Positions 36,100 to 48,526 of a DNA stretch of 64,000 nucleotides are shown here, in pieces; within the stretch, counting starts at the first letter, position 1; the number at the start of each line of letters is the position of its first letter. The translations under genes and the position numbers were made by a program. Origin of the DNA: Karalla daura (Eukaryota > Chordata > Actinopteri > Chaetodontiformes > Leiognathidae); assembly GCA_029224185.1 (NCBI GenBank), contig CM055191.1, positions 22,824,990 to 22,888,989 of the forward strand, given 5' to 3'. Under the pieces are notes generated by a model. That model did no database searches and was not told the origin of the DNA. It saw only the letters and a list, made by a program, of their open reading frames with translations.

Positions 36100-38565
36100 C
36101 TATCTGGAGCAGGGCAGCATCTTCCTGAAGGTGTGCCTGAGCTCGGCCATGCGGAAGGCGTAGATGGCGGGGTCGATGAGGGCGTGGCTCATCAGCAGCA
36201 GCAGGTGCAGCTCGAAGAGCGAGCGGTAGCACTCGCAGTACGGGTTCGCCGGGCACGCCGTCATGATGAGGAGGTGGACGAAGAAGGGCGCCCAGCACAC
36301 CACCAGGGCGCCGAACAGGACGGTGAGAGTCAAGACGCCCCTCGTGCTCCTCCCCCTCCACCTGTGGCGGCGCCCGCCGCTCTCGCCCCCGCCCCCGCCC
36401 CCGCCCCCGCCCCCGCCGCCGGGCAGGGCGGCTATCCTCCTGGCGTGGAGGAGGGCCAGCATGAACATGTAGACGTAGAGGCAGCAGATGACGGCCAGGG
36501 ACGCGACGAAGAAGACCACCAGGCAGCTCATGATGAGCTTGGAGTCGAAGAACCTCACCATGAGGGCGGCCGACGCCCCGCAGGTGCTCCAGATGACGGC
36601 CAGGACGGCCGCCGCCCGCCGCATGGTCATGATGTTGTAGTAGCGCAGGGCGTGGAAGATGGTGACGTAGCTGAAAAAAGAAGGCATGGGATCGTCGGGT
36701 CATTTTCACATTTCATTCTAATGCTTCCAACAAACACCTCAGCTTCCTCAGGGACGTATCACTGCGGTGTCTACTTTCTAAGGGCCCTGGGCACTGTGGT
36801 AACAGAACGTCGATGAATGCTTTCACCGGACTTTTATCACCCGAAACTTTCGCTCGTGGGCGGACCCCGTTTTTTTTTTTGCAGATGCCCAGAACAAACC
36901 CTGGCTGCAGAGCGAGCCTTTCACACATTAAGCGTCCCTCGCAGCGGCGACGGAGTGGGCGAGAAGTATCCAAGTCGGTTTCAATCTGCGATGAATTCAG
37001 CCAGGGAGCTACAAATCAGGACACGTTTTCAAAGAACACCGTACATTCAGTCTGCACGCAGAGAGCAGTTTCAATCTGAGTGGAATATGAAAAATCTCAA
37101 AAGGAACTGCACACACCGGAGCTGAGTAATACATCAGCCCCTGAATAAAGCATTGAGCATCATCAATTCAGTTGCAGCAACTCCTTCTGAGATGAGAGGC
37201 TTTTTTTTATCTCAGTATAAAGCCTTAGGAAATATTAAAATTTAGAACCATGTACAATACCACTGAGAACTGAGAACTTACCATATTAGGCTTTTATTAA
37301 AAGAAAAATACACACTTACATTTGTTACGCTCTGTGCCCTGGCCCAGGTTTGTTTGTTGAACATCCCAAAGACTACAATCCTAAAGGATGAATTAAGTTT
37401 CTATCCATCCTGCCGGATCATTCAATTTTCTAAAAACAAATAACATCCTTACAGTCAATACGACCCACTCGTCAATATTAACTAGTCATAGTCACTCATT
37501 TTGAGACAATAATTATCAGAATAGGTCAATATACTGTAGTGAGTGATACCTAATTTCTGGAACCCAGTCTCAAAGCTCAGATGCCACCACTTCCCAAATG
37601 TGCTTCAGCCCAGCCTGGAAAGTCCATGAGAAAGCTGACTTTGACGTCTTACAGCCATGTTGTGAGTCATAAAATATTGTCCAGAACAAACTGATTTACA
37701 CGTCTGGAAGCCTGACCAGTGAAACACGGCAGAAATATAACGTACCGACTTGTGGTAAGGCATGCAGAACCACTGCTCTAACAAGCTGTTGCTGTGTGAG
37801 TTAGAGCCCAAAAGACAGCAAGACTCCCCAAATTCTCCCTGGAGTCTTAGTTAGCAAGACCGGGGACTTTCAGTTCAAATGCGAGTCGAGGATAATTGGT
37901 CATAGAGAGAGAAACACTGAGAAACTCTTCGAAAGAGCCACCTCAGCAGCAGAAAGATCAAATGAACCACTTGATTCTTTGTTTTACAACATAAAGCAGG
38001 TCTACATCGAGGCTCTGGCCTCCTGGACACTCAAGAAAGATGGTGTTTCCTTTGAGAACGGCGAAAACAGCTTTCATCATGGAGATGAAACATGGATTCT
38101 TGGAATAAGCTGGCTGGGTTGCAATGTATTCATACCAGCATCGATGCAAATCATACCTTCCCGCGGTGAATTATACGACTAGAAGTGTGTGTTCCGAGGC
38201 TTAGAGACGTACCGGTCCACAGCGATCGCCAGGAAGCTGAAAATGGAGCCCACGAAAGACATGCACAGCAGGGAGTCCATCACATCATCCAGCTTTTTTA
38301 CATAGGACCCCTGTTTGTGCAGCTGTCCCTCGTCGGCGAACAAAATCATCAGGTTCTCCCAGGTCTTGGAGAGGCTGGCGATGGTGTTGAAGCCCGCCAG
38401 GCTGCAGATGAAGCAGTACATGGGCGAGTGGAGGTTTCGGTTCCACATGACGGCCACCACCACCAGCAGGTTCTCCAGCAAGCTCAGCACGCCGACGGCG
38501 AAGAAGACGGGGACGGGGACCTTCACCTCGGGGCAGTCCGACTGGTTCAGGTGGGTGGCGTTCAT
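36100..38565 (-). CDS. mc2r: Melanocortin receptor 2 (ACTH receptor), two exons
   Basis: MC2R is the ACTH-selective receptor of steroidogenic (interrenal) tissue; in bony vertebrates it needs the accessory protein MRAP1 to reach the surface. Exon 1 is 38213-38565 and exon 2 is 36100-36670, with a 1542-bp GT-AG intron; the product is 307 residues (human 297). Features are a short N-terminus with N2 and N7 glycosylation sites, TM1 ENLLVVVAVMWNRNL, SPMY in TM2, DRY at 117-119, CWAPFF in TM6, and DPAIY at 284-288. The intron splits the Arg codon of DRY (CG|C), the same position as the last mc5r intron. The third cytoplasmic loop has 12 consecutive Gly (202-213) encoded by a hexanucleotide repeat, followed by ESGGRRHRWRGR, which explains the extra length. 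The short C-tail ends MLPCSR. MC2R identity is supported by the short termini, the divergent TM2 (SLAGFNTIASLSKTWEN) and position beside mc5r. Confidence 0.94.
36385..36420 (-). repeat. Hexanucleotide repeat coding poly-Gly in mc2r
   Basis: Five tandem gccccc units plus gccgcc on the plus strand read as alternating GGG/GGC glycine codons on the coding strand. The G-rich coding strand has five or more G-runs separated by single C, a potential G-quadruplex. Confidence 0.95.
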
Positions 38566-40611
38566 GGTCAGGACGGGGGTCTGTCGGGATGAAAAGCCGA
38601 TTCACATCATGCTCACGCGCTTTCAAGGTTGTCTCCGGCCCTGGACTATACAGAGCTGGCCGCGGGCCTCACTTTGTGTTGAGTGTCATGCACACGGACG
38701 ATTAAAGCGTGGTTCGTGATGCTGGCCGTCCTCCCTAACACACTGTGCCTGCTCCCTGCTCGACGAAAGCCGGCAAGTCACAATCTGAAGGGAAGCGGGA
38801 TGTTTCTGTCCATATGCGTTCTATTTTCGGAGAGGTGGGTGGGCGAGGCGGCGGTTTTTCACACCGCTCAGTCGAGACTTGGAGTAATGCGAATGCATCC
38901 GCGTCCCCTTCGCTGTTTGCACAAGGGACACGCAACCGATTTTGTATCCCTAAGTGTTTTTGTCGGGCAGGGATTGTTTGTCGGTGGCTTACGCGCACCC
39001 AATTATCGCACCAGTGCTTTACAGGGGATGATGTGTCGGGATTTGGCTCGCTGCTGCTCTGCAGCATCAAGGAGCATAAATCTGCTCCTTTCTCTCTCTC
39101 CGAGAGCTCAAAGACTGCTCGCCTGATGTGTCGTCTGTCGAAAGAAGCCTTTAATATTGGCAACTGCAGCCCCTCCCCCATGTGTGCTTTACAGATATAG
39201 CCGTTCCCCACATGCTGAAATCAGTGGAATCTGGAGGCATCGTCGCCTATGTTCTTTTTAATGAGCTGCGGGCGGTCGGTCATGTCCATGTATCTTATAT
39301 CACATCTGCCCTTCGTCTTGATGATAGTTCCACCTCCGTAATTTGACATTATTCATATAGTCCTGAAATGCGCTGGGAAAGCGACACGGTTTAATGATAA
39401 TTCATGATAATCATAACTTAACGATGATCCGAGCTTTGAGTTGAGGAATCCCTGCCAGGCTCAGATGAGGGATGATTATAATAATTATGTCCAGCTTTTA
39501 TCTGAAACCCTCTGATCCCTCTTTTTCTTGTCAGTTCCAACACAGGCGCGGTGCTTTCAGAATTATCAAAGGTGCTGCAAATAATCCGCTTAAATAAACT
39601 CTCAGACGTGGTGGTCTGAATTATTATTTGAAATAACTTGTCTTCCTTACAGCTTTGTGTGTCTCGGCAGGACAGCGTCAATAGACTAACATTTAATGTG
39701 GCCCAACGCTCCCGGTGCTTTGCATTCCAGCTCGCTGCCCCGGCTCATCAAGACCCTGAATGGAGCTGAGCCACGGCTAACAAGATTTGCTTCACCGGCA
39801 CACAGCGTGATGTCAATACTCAGCTTTGAAAACTGCCTGCACAACTGGTGTTTTCTGACAAGGGCCTTTCACAGGTGGGTGCCACCCAAGATGCTGCTGC
39901 TGCTGCTGCTGCTGCTGTGGGCCTGGAGGCTGCTGGTTCGATGCGTGAAGCCTGCGATGCACAAGCAAATCTGTGGGATGAAATAAAGTTCAATTTGCAC
40001 AGAGTACAAGAAATATCGGCGGCAGAATATAATTAGACTGAGACTTTTGGTCCTTAGAGAACAGCATAAAGGAAGGGGATGTTGGAGGTACCGGAGAACC
40101 AGTCATTACAGTAACAGAGCTGGGATAATTACCCTGTGAAGAGCAATGTTTGTGTTGCAATATTGAGTGATGCGTCCTGCTTCATTCAATATTTGCCAAG
40201 TGTGTCACTCGGCGCAGACTCAAGTGGTGGCCTGTTACGTCACAGAGCTCCGATTCTGGAGACCAGCCTCGGCATCACCTGAACCCAGCTGCCAACTCTC
40301 ATAAACTCGCGCGATCTGACCCCCAGATGACGCCGGATTCTCACTTAAGACGGCCAGCCCGATCCAGGAGCTGCAGCCGAAAATCAAAGCCACTGCTCAT
40401 CTCACTAGGTGCAAGAGAAGCAGCAGCGAGCCATCCAATAACACTCTCGCCAGACAAAGCTGAAAACATGCCCACCCTGTCATCTGTGCTGTTCCCAGCC
40501 TCAACAAGGATTTATTGACAACATAATGACAGAGAGTGGAATTATCTCTACTGGGGGTGAAAATGGTTCAGGAAATCATTTCACTGTTTGTCTTGAGTGT
40601 GTGGGTCTCTA

Positions 40612-40625
40612 TGTGTGTGTGTGTG

Positions 40626-40667
<42 letters not shown>

Positions 40668-40672
40668 TGTGT
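40612..40672 (+). repeat. (TG)n microsatellite
   Basis: About 30 TG units with single-base interruptions. Confidence 0.96.
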
Positions 40673-43600
40673 TAACAAGTGTTAACAAATCTCTCATGGC
40701 ACACAGTATGTAAATGCAATTAAATCGAAGGTCAAATCAACCTGGGGGATATAATTTGGTAGGAACAGGCAGGTTATTGACTCATTTATTGAATTATATT
40801 GATCTTTTCCTCCTTCATGTTTTGCCCATCTTAAAGATAAAAACTGTCCAGGTTGTTATCCCCTATACCCGTCACACTACTGTATGTGTGATGGAGACAG
40901 GTGTCACCAGACCCTGCGACACCATTGGGTACAAATGTGGTAGTATAGATTTGGGCTGAGGTTAGGGTTCACTGCAGTCACTATACAGTTGCAAATTATT
41001 CCTGCACTGTCCTCAGAGTTATGGTTAACCCCAATCCTATCCTGATGTTTGTAACTAACTCCGATAATAACTGATGAGAACAATGATAGTGAATCGGGCA
41101 GCCTGCACAGCTTTCCAGGTGTCTCTTCCACGTTGTTCATGTGACACGTGAGCCGGTATGTATAAAGCACTGTCAAGCTGTGCTCAAAGCCGTCTGCCCG
41201 TCCTGGGCTGTCTCACACTTGACTGTGATGTCAGGGTTGGAGTTGAGGTTGGGGCCAGCAAGGTCACCCTCAACAGTCTGGGAAAAGCGTTTTCTTGAAA
41301 TGGACTTCGCCGGAGCACAGTGACATTGAAAGAGGAAAGAAGAAGACAGGAAGCACAATAGCCAACAGTAACTCAATGGGGAGTCCACATAATTGTAGCC
41401 CTATACTGCATATGCTCCTGCTCCATAACACAGACATTAGAGCTGCTCACTGCCTGTATAGTGACTGATTCTAACAAGTTTTTAACAGATTGATCAACAA
41501 ACTTTCTCCCTGCTCTAGCTTTTTCTTTCCTTAGCCTGCCCACCCAATACCCACACACACATATCTGATCTGCATTGCCTCCCTGCCTGTCTTTTTTCAT
41601 GTGAGGAATAGCAAACAGCTCCACACAGACTGTCACGATGATGTGCTATTGGATGTCCTTCATGGTCTAGTGATATAACCTCCCTCGCTGCACATTTGAC
41701 AAAAACCACAGATTCTATCATGCGCAGCATTTACTGAAGGATGAACGATTGTCTATTTTGTGGCCCTTTTCTATTCCGTTCCCATCATGAGAACAGGAGT
41801 GAGCTTGCATTGAAAGGCGGAGAGATATGATTCAGTCTGAACCGCCGAAGGTGGGAGTAGGAATGATAATGGACAGAGCTTTAGTCACATCCACAAAGTG
41901 TGTCGGCGCAGGCGTCCACTTGCTGTCTTTTATCACAGTGGCCTGAGATCTCTGCGGCTATGCCGGTTTGAACTTGAAGTTTTCCTCAGCAGAAGATTCT
42001 CCCAATGTATCCTTGAATAGTTTGTTCTCCTCGACCAGTTTCCTCAGACACGCTTATCTCAACACTTCATTAAGCCTTTTAAACTTCATGACGCTTGTTT
42101 TCTTGTACGTACAGCTATGCGGGCATACGTTTACAGTACCGCGGCAATATGTTCTGAGTCTGGCTGAACAAGATAATTCTGAAATGAAAAGCGGAGCAGT
42201 GGTAGAATAGAGTCTCTTACTTGCATCGTTGCGCTGCTGCAGCGTTTTAGAAGATCATTAGTCCTTTTGTTGTCATTTTTGTGCAGCATTTGAGCAAAGT
42301 CCCTGATGCTGAAGCTGGGGTGAGCACATTTCCAAGAGGGTTTTATGCAGCGGATTAGTGTAGCGGGTAGTCTGCTGTTGCTGTAACCTTGAAAGGCCCC
42401 ACCAAGGCTGTGACGCATGTTATCCCATCCAGCGCTTTGTTTTCCTTCTTCATCAATATTGTCCATTTGTGATATCGACACAAGGACGGTTGGCACCCTG
42501 ATCTGATAGACTTCACACCTGCTCTCCTTTTTTTTATCTCTGTCCGCTGGGACGCACATCCAATTAGTTACATTTCAATAGTAAAACAAAGTGATGCTCG
42601 GCAAGATGACAAGTGGAGAGCAATCTTCACCTCATCTCAGTGCCTCAAGACAAGTCTGAGATCCTCCATGTAAATGGTGGCCGTGCATTCCAAGATTATA
42701 TGCTATACATACCATTCGCCATCCACAGAAAATGCTTTCATCATTGTTTAGCTGCATTATCGAGAAGAAAAAAAAACACATTCAACTGTGTACTTTTATG
42801 AAAATATTACAGCTCTTAGCTGTGTGCTTAACCTGCCAGTTGAGTGTTTGCCAGAGCTCCTTCCTGAACAGTGATTGTCCAGTCTCTTAGCAACACTCAG
42901 CGGGTCCGTCATGCTTCAAGTTTCTATGCAAGCCTCGGCGTTGTGCATAGGGTTGTAATGTATCCTCTGTCACAGTCTATTACAGTTGTTGGTATATGAC
43001 CTTTAAATTTACATTGAAATCAGTGACTGGCCTGGTCGTCAGCCAGACAGCATCCACAATACATGCTTTTGAATATGATATGTATCATCCGAGATCATGG
43101 TCTATACTTTGAGTCTTGAGAGCCACTTATGTTATTGCAAGGTGCGTATTGAAAGTGCCGCACTGCGGCAGGCCAAATATAAGTGGGTAAACCAACAGCT
43201 TTTGTCACATCATGTGATCTTAATCTATGATCAAAACATATCGTGCTTGTAATGAGCCAAACAATCCTTCCACCTCCTGAAAGACTCATTTTCTCTCTCT
43301 AATCAAGCCAGACTCTCCTCCTTTCTTTCTTTCTGAGAGAGGACCCGACCCCGTGAAAATGGCCCCCTGTGACTGATTTGCTGAAAGGAACACTTTTCAG
43401 GGGGCGTGGGTGAAAAACACAGCACAGCACAGGCCTGTTTTGTTTGGGAGGTCATTTAGAAAATCTGAAAGACGGCAAACACGGCGAAGAGGTCCGAGGC
43501 AGCAGCCAGGCCGAGAGAGACAGCAGCAGATATGACGGCCGTAATGGTAGCATGTGTCGGGGAAAGATGGAAGGCAGGCAGCCCTAGAAAGTGGCAGAGT

Positions 43601-44083
43601 GTGACCCTTGGTGAGTCACCATCTCAGGGCATTTTCATTCATTACAGGTACATTTTGTCCTCATCCCCCACTTCTCCGTCATTGTGGATCCCTGCATGGG
43701 CTGAATACACACAGCACTCACTGAGGCTCAGCAAACACACTGTATAGAACGACACATGTAAATGGAAAAAAAACACTGGGCCGTGAAAATCTCAGAGTTG
43801 CGGGGTGAATTCAGATGGTCTGCTGCCATATCTCCGCATTTAGCAGCAGGCTTAGAAGCCTTCCAGACCGAATATGACGATAATGGTGTGTTATTTTTAA
43901 TACTTGCTTTTCTTTGTGAGAACAAACATGACAGGCATAACTCGCTCGCTACAACCATAATGGAACAAGAATCAAAGCATAGTTAGACAGACTTTTAAGT
44001 GCTGTGAAGTGCAGTCTTTTTCTCTGGTTGGTGCGCTGGCGGAGCATTTCAGTTTTCCAAGGTAAACCTTTATAACACACAGT

Positions 44084-44111
44084 CACACACACACACACGC
44101 ACACACACATA

Positions 44112-44155
<44 letters not shown>
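44084..44155 (+). repeat. (CA)n microsatellite
   Basis: About 36 CA units with CG and TA interruptions. Confidence 0.96.
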
Positions 44156-44156
<1 letters not shown>

Positions 44157-46032
44157 CTTATTTCAAGTGAGAGGAAGAGACTGTTGAAAGCTGCAGTGGC
44201 ATTTTATTGTATTTCAGTTGAAATGTCATGCTCCCCGGGTCTGCAAGGTGCAAAAGTCATTGACACAAACAGCGAGCAGGTCTGTCAGGAACAGACAAGG
44301 AATGACCTAATATATAATGAATTTATATCTGTATATATATCACTTTAGTGTGACATGTCAAGTAATAACCAATGTGAGATTACAGTGAATGTAAGAACTG
44401 CTTTGTTGGACGTAGCTGCAGGCATCACAGTGGCCGCTCGAACATCTGTGAATGAGGAACACGCTCTGCATCTGGGACATGTGGGGCAGCTTTATGAGGC
44501 TGCGGTTTTAGCTTTTAATCAACAACAATAACTCCAGACAGTCATTTTACCACTATTTGCTCGTGGACAGGCGTAGCGGAGGTCCACATGAGCGCTTGTT
44601 CGATGAGCGAAACCGGTTATATCATTGTCCTCGAGACTGAGGTAATATGCTGAGGCTGTCTCGAGGTCATTGAGCCAATAATCGACATCTGCCCTGTTCA
44701 CATAGACCCCTCGAAGACCTCCGCAGCTGAACAATAAACTCCCCACTTAAACAAACAGGGACAATATCCTTCCATAATTACTCTATATGGTGACCATTAT
44801 GCACAGTTCTTAGGAGAATCAACAAATCTCAACAAAAATATTCAGGAGTTACCCTTGAAAGACTGTGAGGCCCCCCTCATGTTGCTTCATGAGAAACTGA
44901 TTAGCGCAACCCATTCAAATCAAACTGCCGATTTGAATGGGTTAGCGGATTTCCCAGAGGAAAGCTACATGGGCAAGACAAAATGGACATATGAAAACCA
45001 TGATGGAAAATGAGCAGATGGGTTCAGTGGCTGGGTAGTAGAATTTCACGGGGATTTCATGTACAGGATCATTCGCCCTCATTTCCTGAAGACATAAAAT
45101 CCTTTGATGATTCAACCAGTTCACAACTCAACGTAAGAGAGTGGGTCCAATGCAGCCCGATGCAGCTGAGGTGGGGGATGAGAATCGATCTCTCCTCAAT
45201 CAAAGGAGGAAATTGCTCTGGAGATGAGGTGACATCACTCGCCTGTGGGTCACAGTGTCGTGTGCGATTGTAAACATGTGCAAGACGCGGATCTGCCTCA
45301 TGATTTCCTCTTGAAGTGGCACAGAATTTTCGGGCTGATCGTTAGGCACCGAAGTTCTGAAACCCACCTGTAGCTATGCGGGAGGGACAGCACAAGTCCG
45401 TCTGAATCCAAATTAATGAGAGGGTTTGAGCCCTGAGCCACCCAGGTGCAGGCGATGATGAAGAAGAAAACAGACTGTGAGAAACCTCAGGCTGAACACC
45501 AACGTTGTTATGCATGCAGCCCAGTTTGGCATCTTACATTCTTCATGTGTTGTTTTTTTTTTAACTCAGCTGCCCTAATGACATAATCCTCACATCTTCG
45601 AAGACCTCAGTGTGTTTTTGTTGGCAGAGAGGGAAGATTTTCTTTTCTTCTTTTCCCACAGGTCGACTTCTGCATGATCTCCCTGCCCCCATACCATCTC
45701 CAAATACCACAGTTAGATGGTGACATTATATTGACAGAGCATACACTGAAGCGCTCATGGATGTGTGCTGTTAAGGTGGAAAAGACGGACGCCCTAATAT
45801 GTTGCAGTGTCCAACTTATAATAGGTCTTTGGAGGTGTAGAACTTCTTTCGGTATAAATGATGACTTTCGAGAAACAAACAAACAAACAAGAAGGACACA
45901 AATGATGAATTTCCACCTTAGGTGATAATAAATCAATCTTAAACCACAGCATTATTATCTCAGTGTTGTCTGCTGTGTTATGCAGTGGAGCAATGACTCA
46001 TACAGACAGGCGGAGGAGCCGTCTGTGTGATA

Positions 46033-46046
46033 CTGCCCTCTGGTGG
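46033..46046 (-). promoter_or_regulatory. CTCF core motif
   Basis: Read on the minus strand, CCACCAGAGGGCAG matches the CTCF core consensus CCASYAGRKGGCRS at all 14 positions. It lies about 0.55 kb upstream of the zdhhc3 promoter, between the melanocortin receptors and the downstream housekeeping genes, where an insulator would be plausible. Binding is inferred. Confidence 0.55.
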
Positions 46047-46573
46047 TTACAAAACGCAGCATTTGTCTCTGATCTTTGTTTTTCAATAACACATGATTTA
46101 GAATCAACGATAAATTACAACTAATCAAGTGGCCCGAAGCTGCTGAACTATAATACCAGCTCTCACTCAAGTGCAAATCTCGTGGTAAATGATTGGCGAA
46201 TTAATTTCAGGACCTCAACAACCAACGGAATTCAAAATATGAACCAGGAAAACCCCAGAGGCTCCATCTGATTGTTTAACGTGACAGTTTGCCATTTGTC
46301 AGCTCCACCAACAATCTTTACGTGATTTGAATGAATCTAAGATCGGGCTAAGATCTTGGTACATACTTCAATAATTAAACAATCCTTTAGAGGTATTGAT
46401 TGGCCACATCATCATCATTCATGTACACTTTTTTAATCACGTGCATTCAGTGATAAGCTGTCCAATTGATTTCTGTGACCATCTAGTCTCAATATAATGC
46501 ACTGCGTTATTTTAAAGGGATAACTCAGAATAGAATAGATTGATCGATGGATGGATCGATATCGGATGATCCC

Positions 46574-46633
46574 ATTGGCTCGCGTCCCCTTGCGTCATGA
46601 CGTCACGGTGAGCACAGAGGGGCGGGGCGGGCC
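46574..46633 (+). promoter_or_regulatory. zdhhc3 core promoter elements
   Basis: An inverted CCAAT box (ATTGG, 46574-46578), a palindromic CRE (TGACGTCA, 46598-46605) and overlapping GC boxes (about 46619-46633, ggggcggggcggg type) occur within 60 bp at the edge of a CpG-rich region. No TATA box is seen at a suitable distance. This is a typical TATA-less, CREB- and Sp1-responsive promoter layout. Confidence 0.6.
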
Positions 46634-46649
46634 GCTCACCAGGAACATC

Positions 46650-46824
46650 GGAGAGTGTCCGAAGGATGTCCGTCGCTCCCCAACATCCCACGGCATGTAA
46701 CCACTAGATAGGGGGACGGGAGAAGGCAGAGGGACGTCCGAGGGCCTCTTTCCACGGTACAGCTCCATGGCAGGACGGCGGCCGCAACATGCACGCAGGT
46801 TAGACCAAGGCCGCGTTTTAAAAG
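46650..46824 (+). other. zdhhc3: Probable zdhhc3 5' UTR exon
   Basis: CpG-rich sequence downstream of the CCAAT/CRE/GC-box cluster ends in a good donor (aaag|gtgagc, intron from 46825). The matching acceptor is ctcccccag ending at 47838, 43 bp before the zdhhc3 start codon. The left boundary is approximate and unproven. Confidence 0.4.
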
Positions 46825-47202
46825 GTGAGCTAGCCGCCGAGCCGAGCTAGCCCGAGCTAAACCGCACAGGCAGACGCGAACGACGTTTCGAGGAGCGCGT
46901 GCCCCCCCCTCCCGCAGCCTCCGGACAGGACAGGCCTGCCAGCGGGGCATCCCAGGCTCCAGGAGGCACCCTGGCGCTACCTCACCTGGCCTAGAGGCCG
47001 GTTACCCCCGCGGGAAGAGGCTGCGCTGGAAACCAGTGACCTATATATATATATGTGTGTAGTTGGCAGGAATCAGCGCTGTATTCGCCCCCGACGTTAC
47101 AGCGAGTGAGGTAGCGGGTAACTGCGCTACTTCACTGCAAAGACCAGGGGTCAGCGACCTCCCTTCACCCAGTCACCTGTCATCCTGCTCCGGGCGCTGT
47201 CA

Positions 47203-47223
47203 CCCCCCCCCCCCCCCCCCCCC
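47203..47223 (+). repeat. Poly(C) tract, 21 bases
   Basis: A C homopolymer in the probable first intron of zdhhc3. Confidence 0.9.
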
Positions 47224-47555
47224 TCCCCCGGCCCGATCCGATCGCCTCGCTCTGATGGCTTCTCCCTCGAACACAGCCGCATTCCTCCACTCCCCGGGTC
47301 AGCCCTGCCCTGTGCGACGAGATGCAGGAGAACGCATGAAGTCCCGACTCTCGTCGCCCGCTCGCGCTCGCTCCCCACCCGCACCGCGGAACAGGAAAGT
47401 CCCGTTCCGCCGTCCGGCCACCATCGCTCGGCGATGACGAGAGCCTCGGTGGCTCCGATGACAGCTCTGTCCCTCCAGCTCTCAGACACGACTCACGCAC
47501 GCCTGCTGAGGATGGAGAGTGACCTACGAATGGACGCTATGTCGTCCAGCGGTCC

Positions 47556-47570
47556 CACACACACACACAC

Positions 47571-47608
<38 letters not shown>
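47556..47608 (+). repeat. (CA)n microsatellite
   Basis: About 26 CA units with one CG interruption, in the probable first intron of zdhhc3. Confidence 0.95.
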
Positions 47609-47610
<2 letters not shown>

Positions 47611-47881
47611 TAATGTGCACCATCGCTCCCTAAAGAAACGTGAAGCGCGCACGCTGCATTCACAATAAAGTGCGTGCGCTTCTGTGTCAGTGACATGCCT
47701 CGTTGGGGGTGTAATGTGAATATGGAGTGCAATGCTTCGCAGGTCTCAAACGGAGAGGATACCGACCCGGCCCCTCCCCCTTGGCCCGGCTCTAACCTGC
47801 TGCTCCTCCTCCCTCCTCCTCCTCCTCCTCTCCCCCAGCGTGCAGTGAGTGAGGCCTGAAGGGGGCCTGGTTAGATGAAGG

Positions 47882-48457
47882 ATGAAGAGCCCCGTGCACC
47901 GGTGCAGGGACGTGGAGCACGGCCGCGGGCAGAGCGGGGGGGCGGCGGCGGCCACCAGCTGCCTGCAGCCCGAGCAGCGCATCCCCGTCTCCAAGGACGT
48001 CATCACCTCCTCGTCGGCCTCGGCCATGTGGTTCATCCGGGACGCCTGCGGCATCGTGTGCGCCGTCATCACCTGGCTGCTGGTGTTCTACGCCGAGTTC
48101 GTGGTGCTGTTCGTCATGCTGCTGCCCTCCAAGAACCTGACGTACAGCGTGGTCAACGGGACCCTGTTCAACACGCTGGCCTTCCTCGCCCTGGCCTCGC
48201 ACCTCAGGGCCATGTGCACCGACCCCGTGAGTGGCCGCCCGGCACGCCCAGCCCCTCGCCCTCTCCCCCCCCCCCCCCTCTCTCTCTCTCTCTCATTCTG
48301 AGCGTTTGCTCCTCCTGTTTCTCGCCAGGGGGCGGTGCCCAAAGGCAACGCCACTAAGGAGTACATCGAGAGCCTTCAGCTGAAACCGGGGCAGGTGGTC
48401 TACAAGTGTCCCAAGTGCTGCAGCATCAAGCCCGACCGAGCGCACCACTGCAGGTAG

Positions 48458-48526
<69 letters not shown>

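Larger units (their letters stand above)
38566..46560. other. Intergenic between mc2r and zdhhc3
   Basis: No gene is supported. It holds a (GT)n run (40612-40672), a (CA)n run (44084-44155), a CTG run near 39892-39918 and a CTCF-like site near the right end. Frames up to about 140 codons occur (for example 42131-42559, minus strand) but have no recognisable domain. The mc2r 5' flank (38.6-39.2 kb) may contain its promoter, though I see no diagnostic element. Confidence 0.5.

Noticed and set aside
36133..36816. Long open frame (about 227 codons) on the plus strand opposite mc2r exon 2
   Set aside because: It is an antisense shadow of GC-rich receptor coding sequence, with low-complexity Ala/Pro/Glu composition and no domain.
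39892..39918. (CTG)n run as a coding poly-Leu signal peptide
   Set aside because: The frame has no continuation into a recognisable protein and no splice context; it is treated as a simple repeat.
42131..42559. 142-codon minus-strand frame in the mc2r-zdhhc3 spacer
   Set aside because: No recognisable domain, splice context or promoter; the length is compatible with chance or an unidentified transposon fragment.
47792..48202. Minus-strand frame opposite zdhhc3 exon 1
   Set aside because: It is an antisense shadow; the plus strand encodes the conserved ZDHHC3 N-terminus with correct splice sites.
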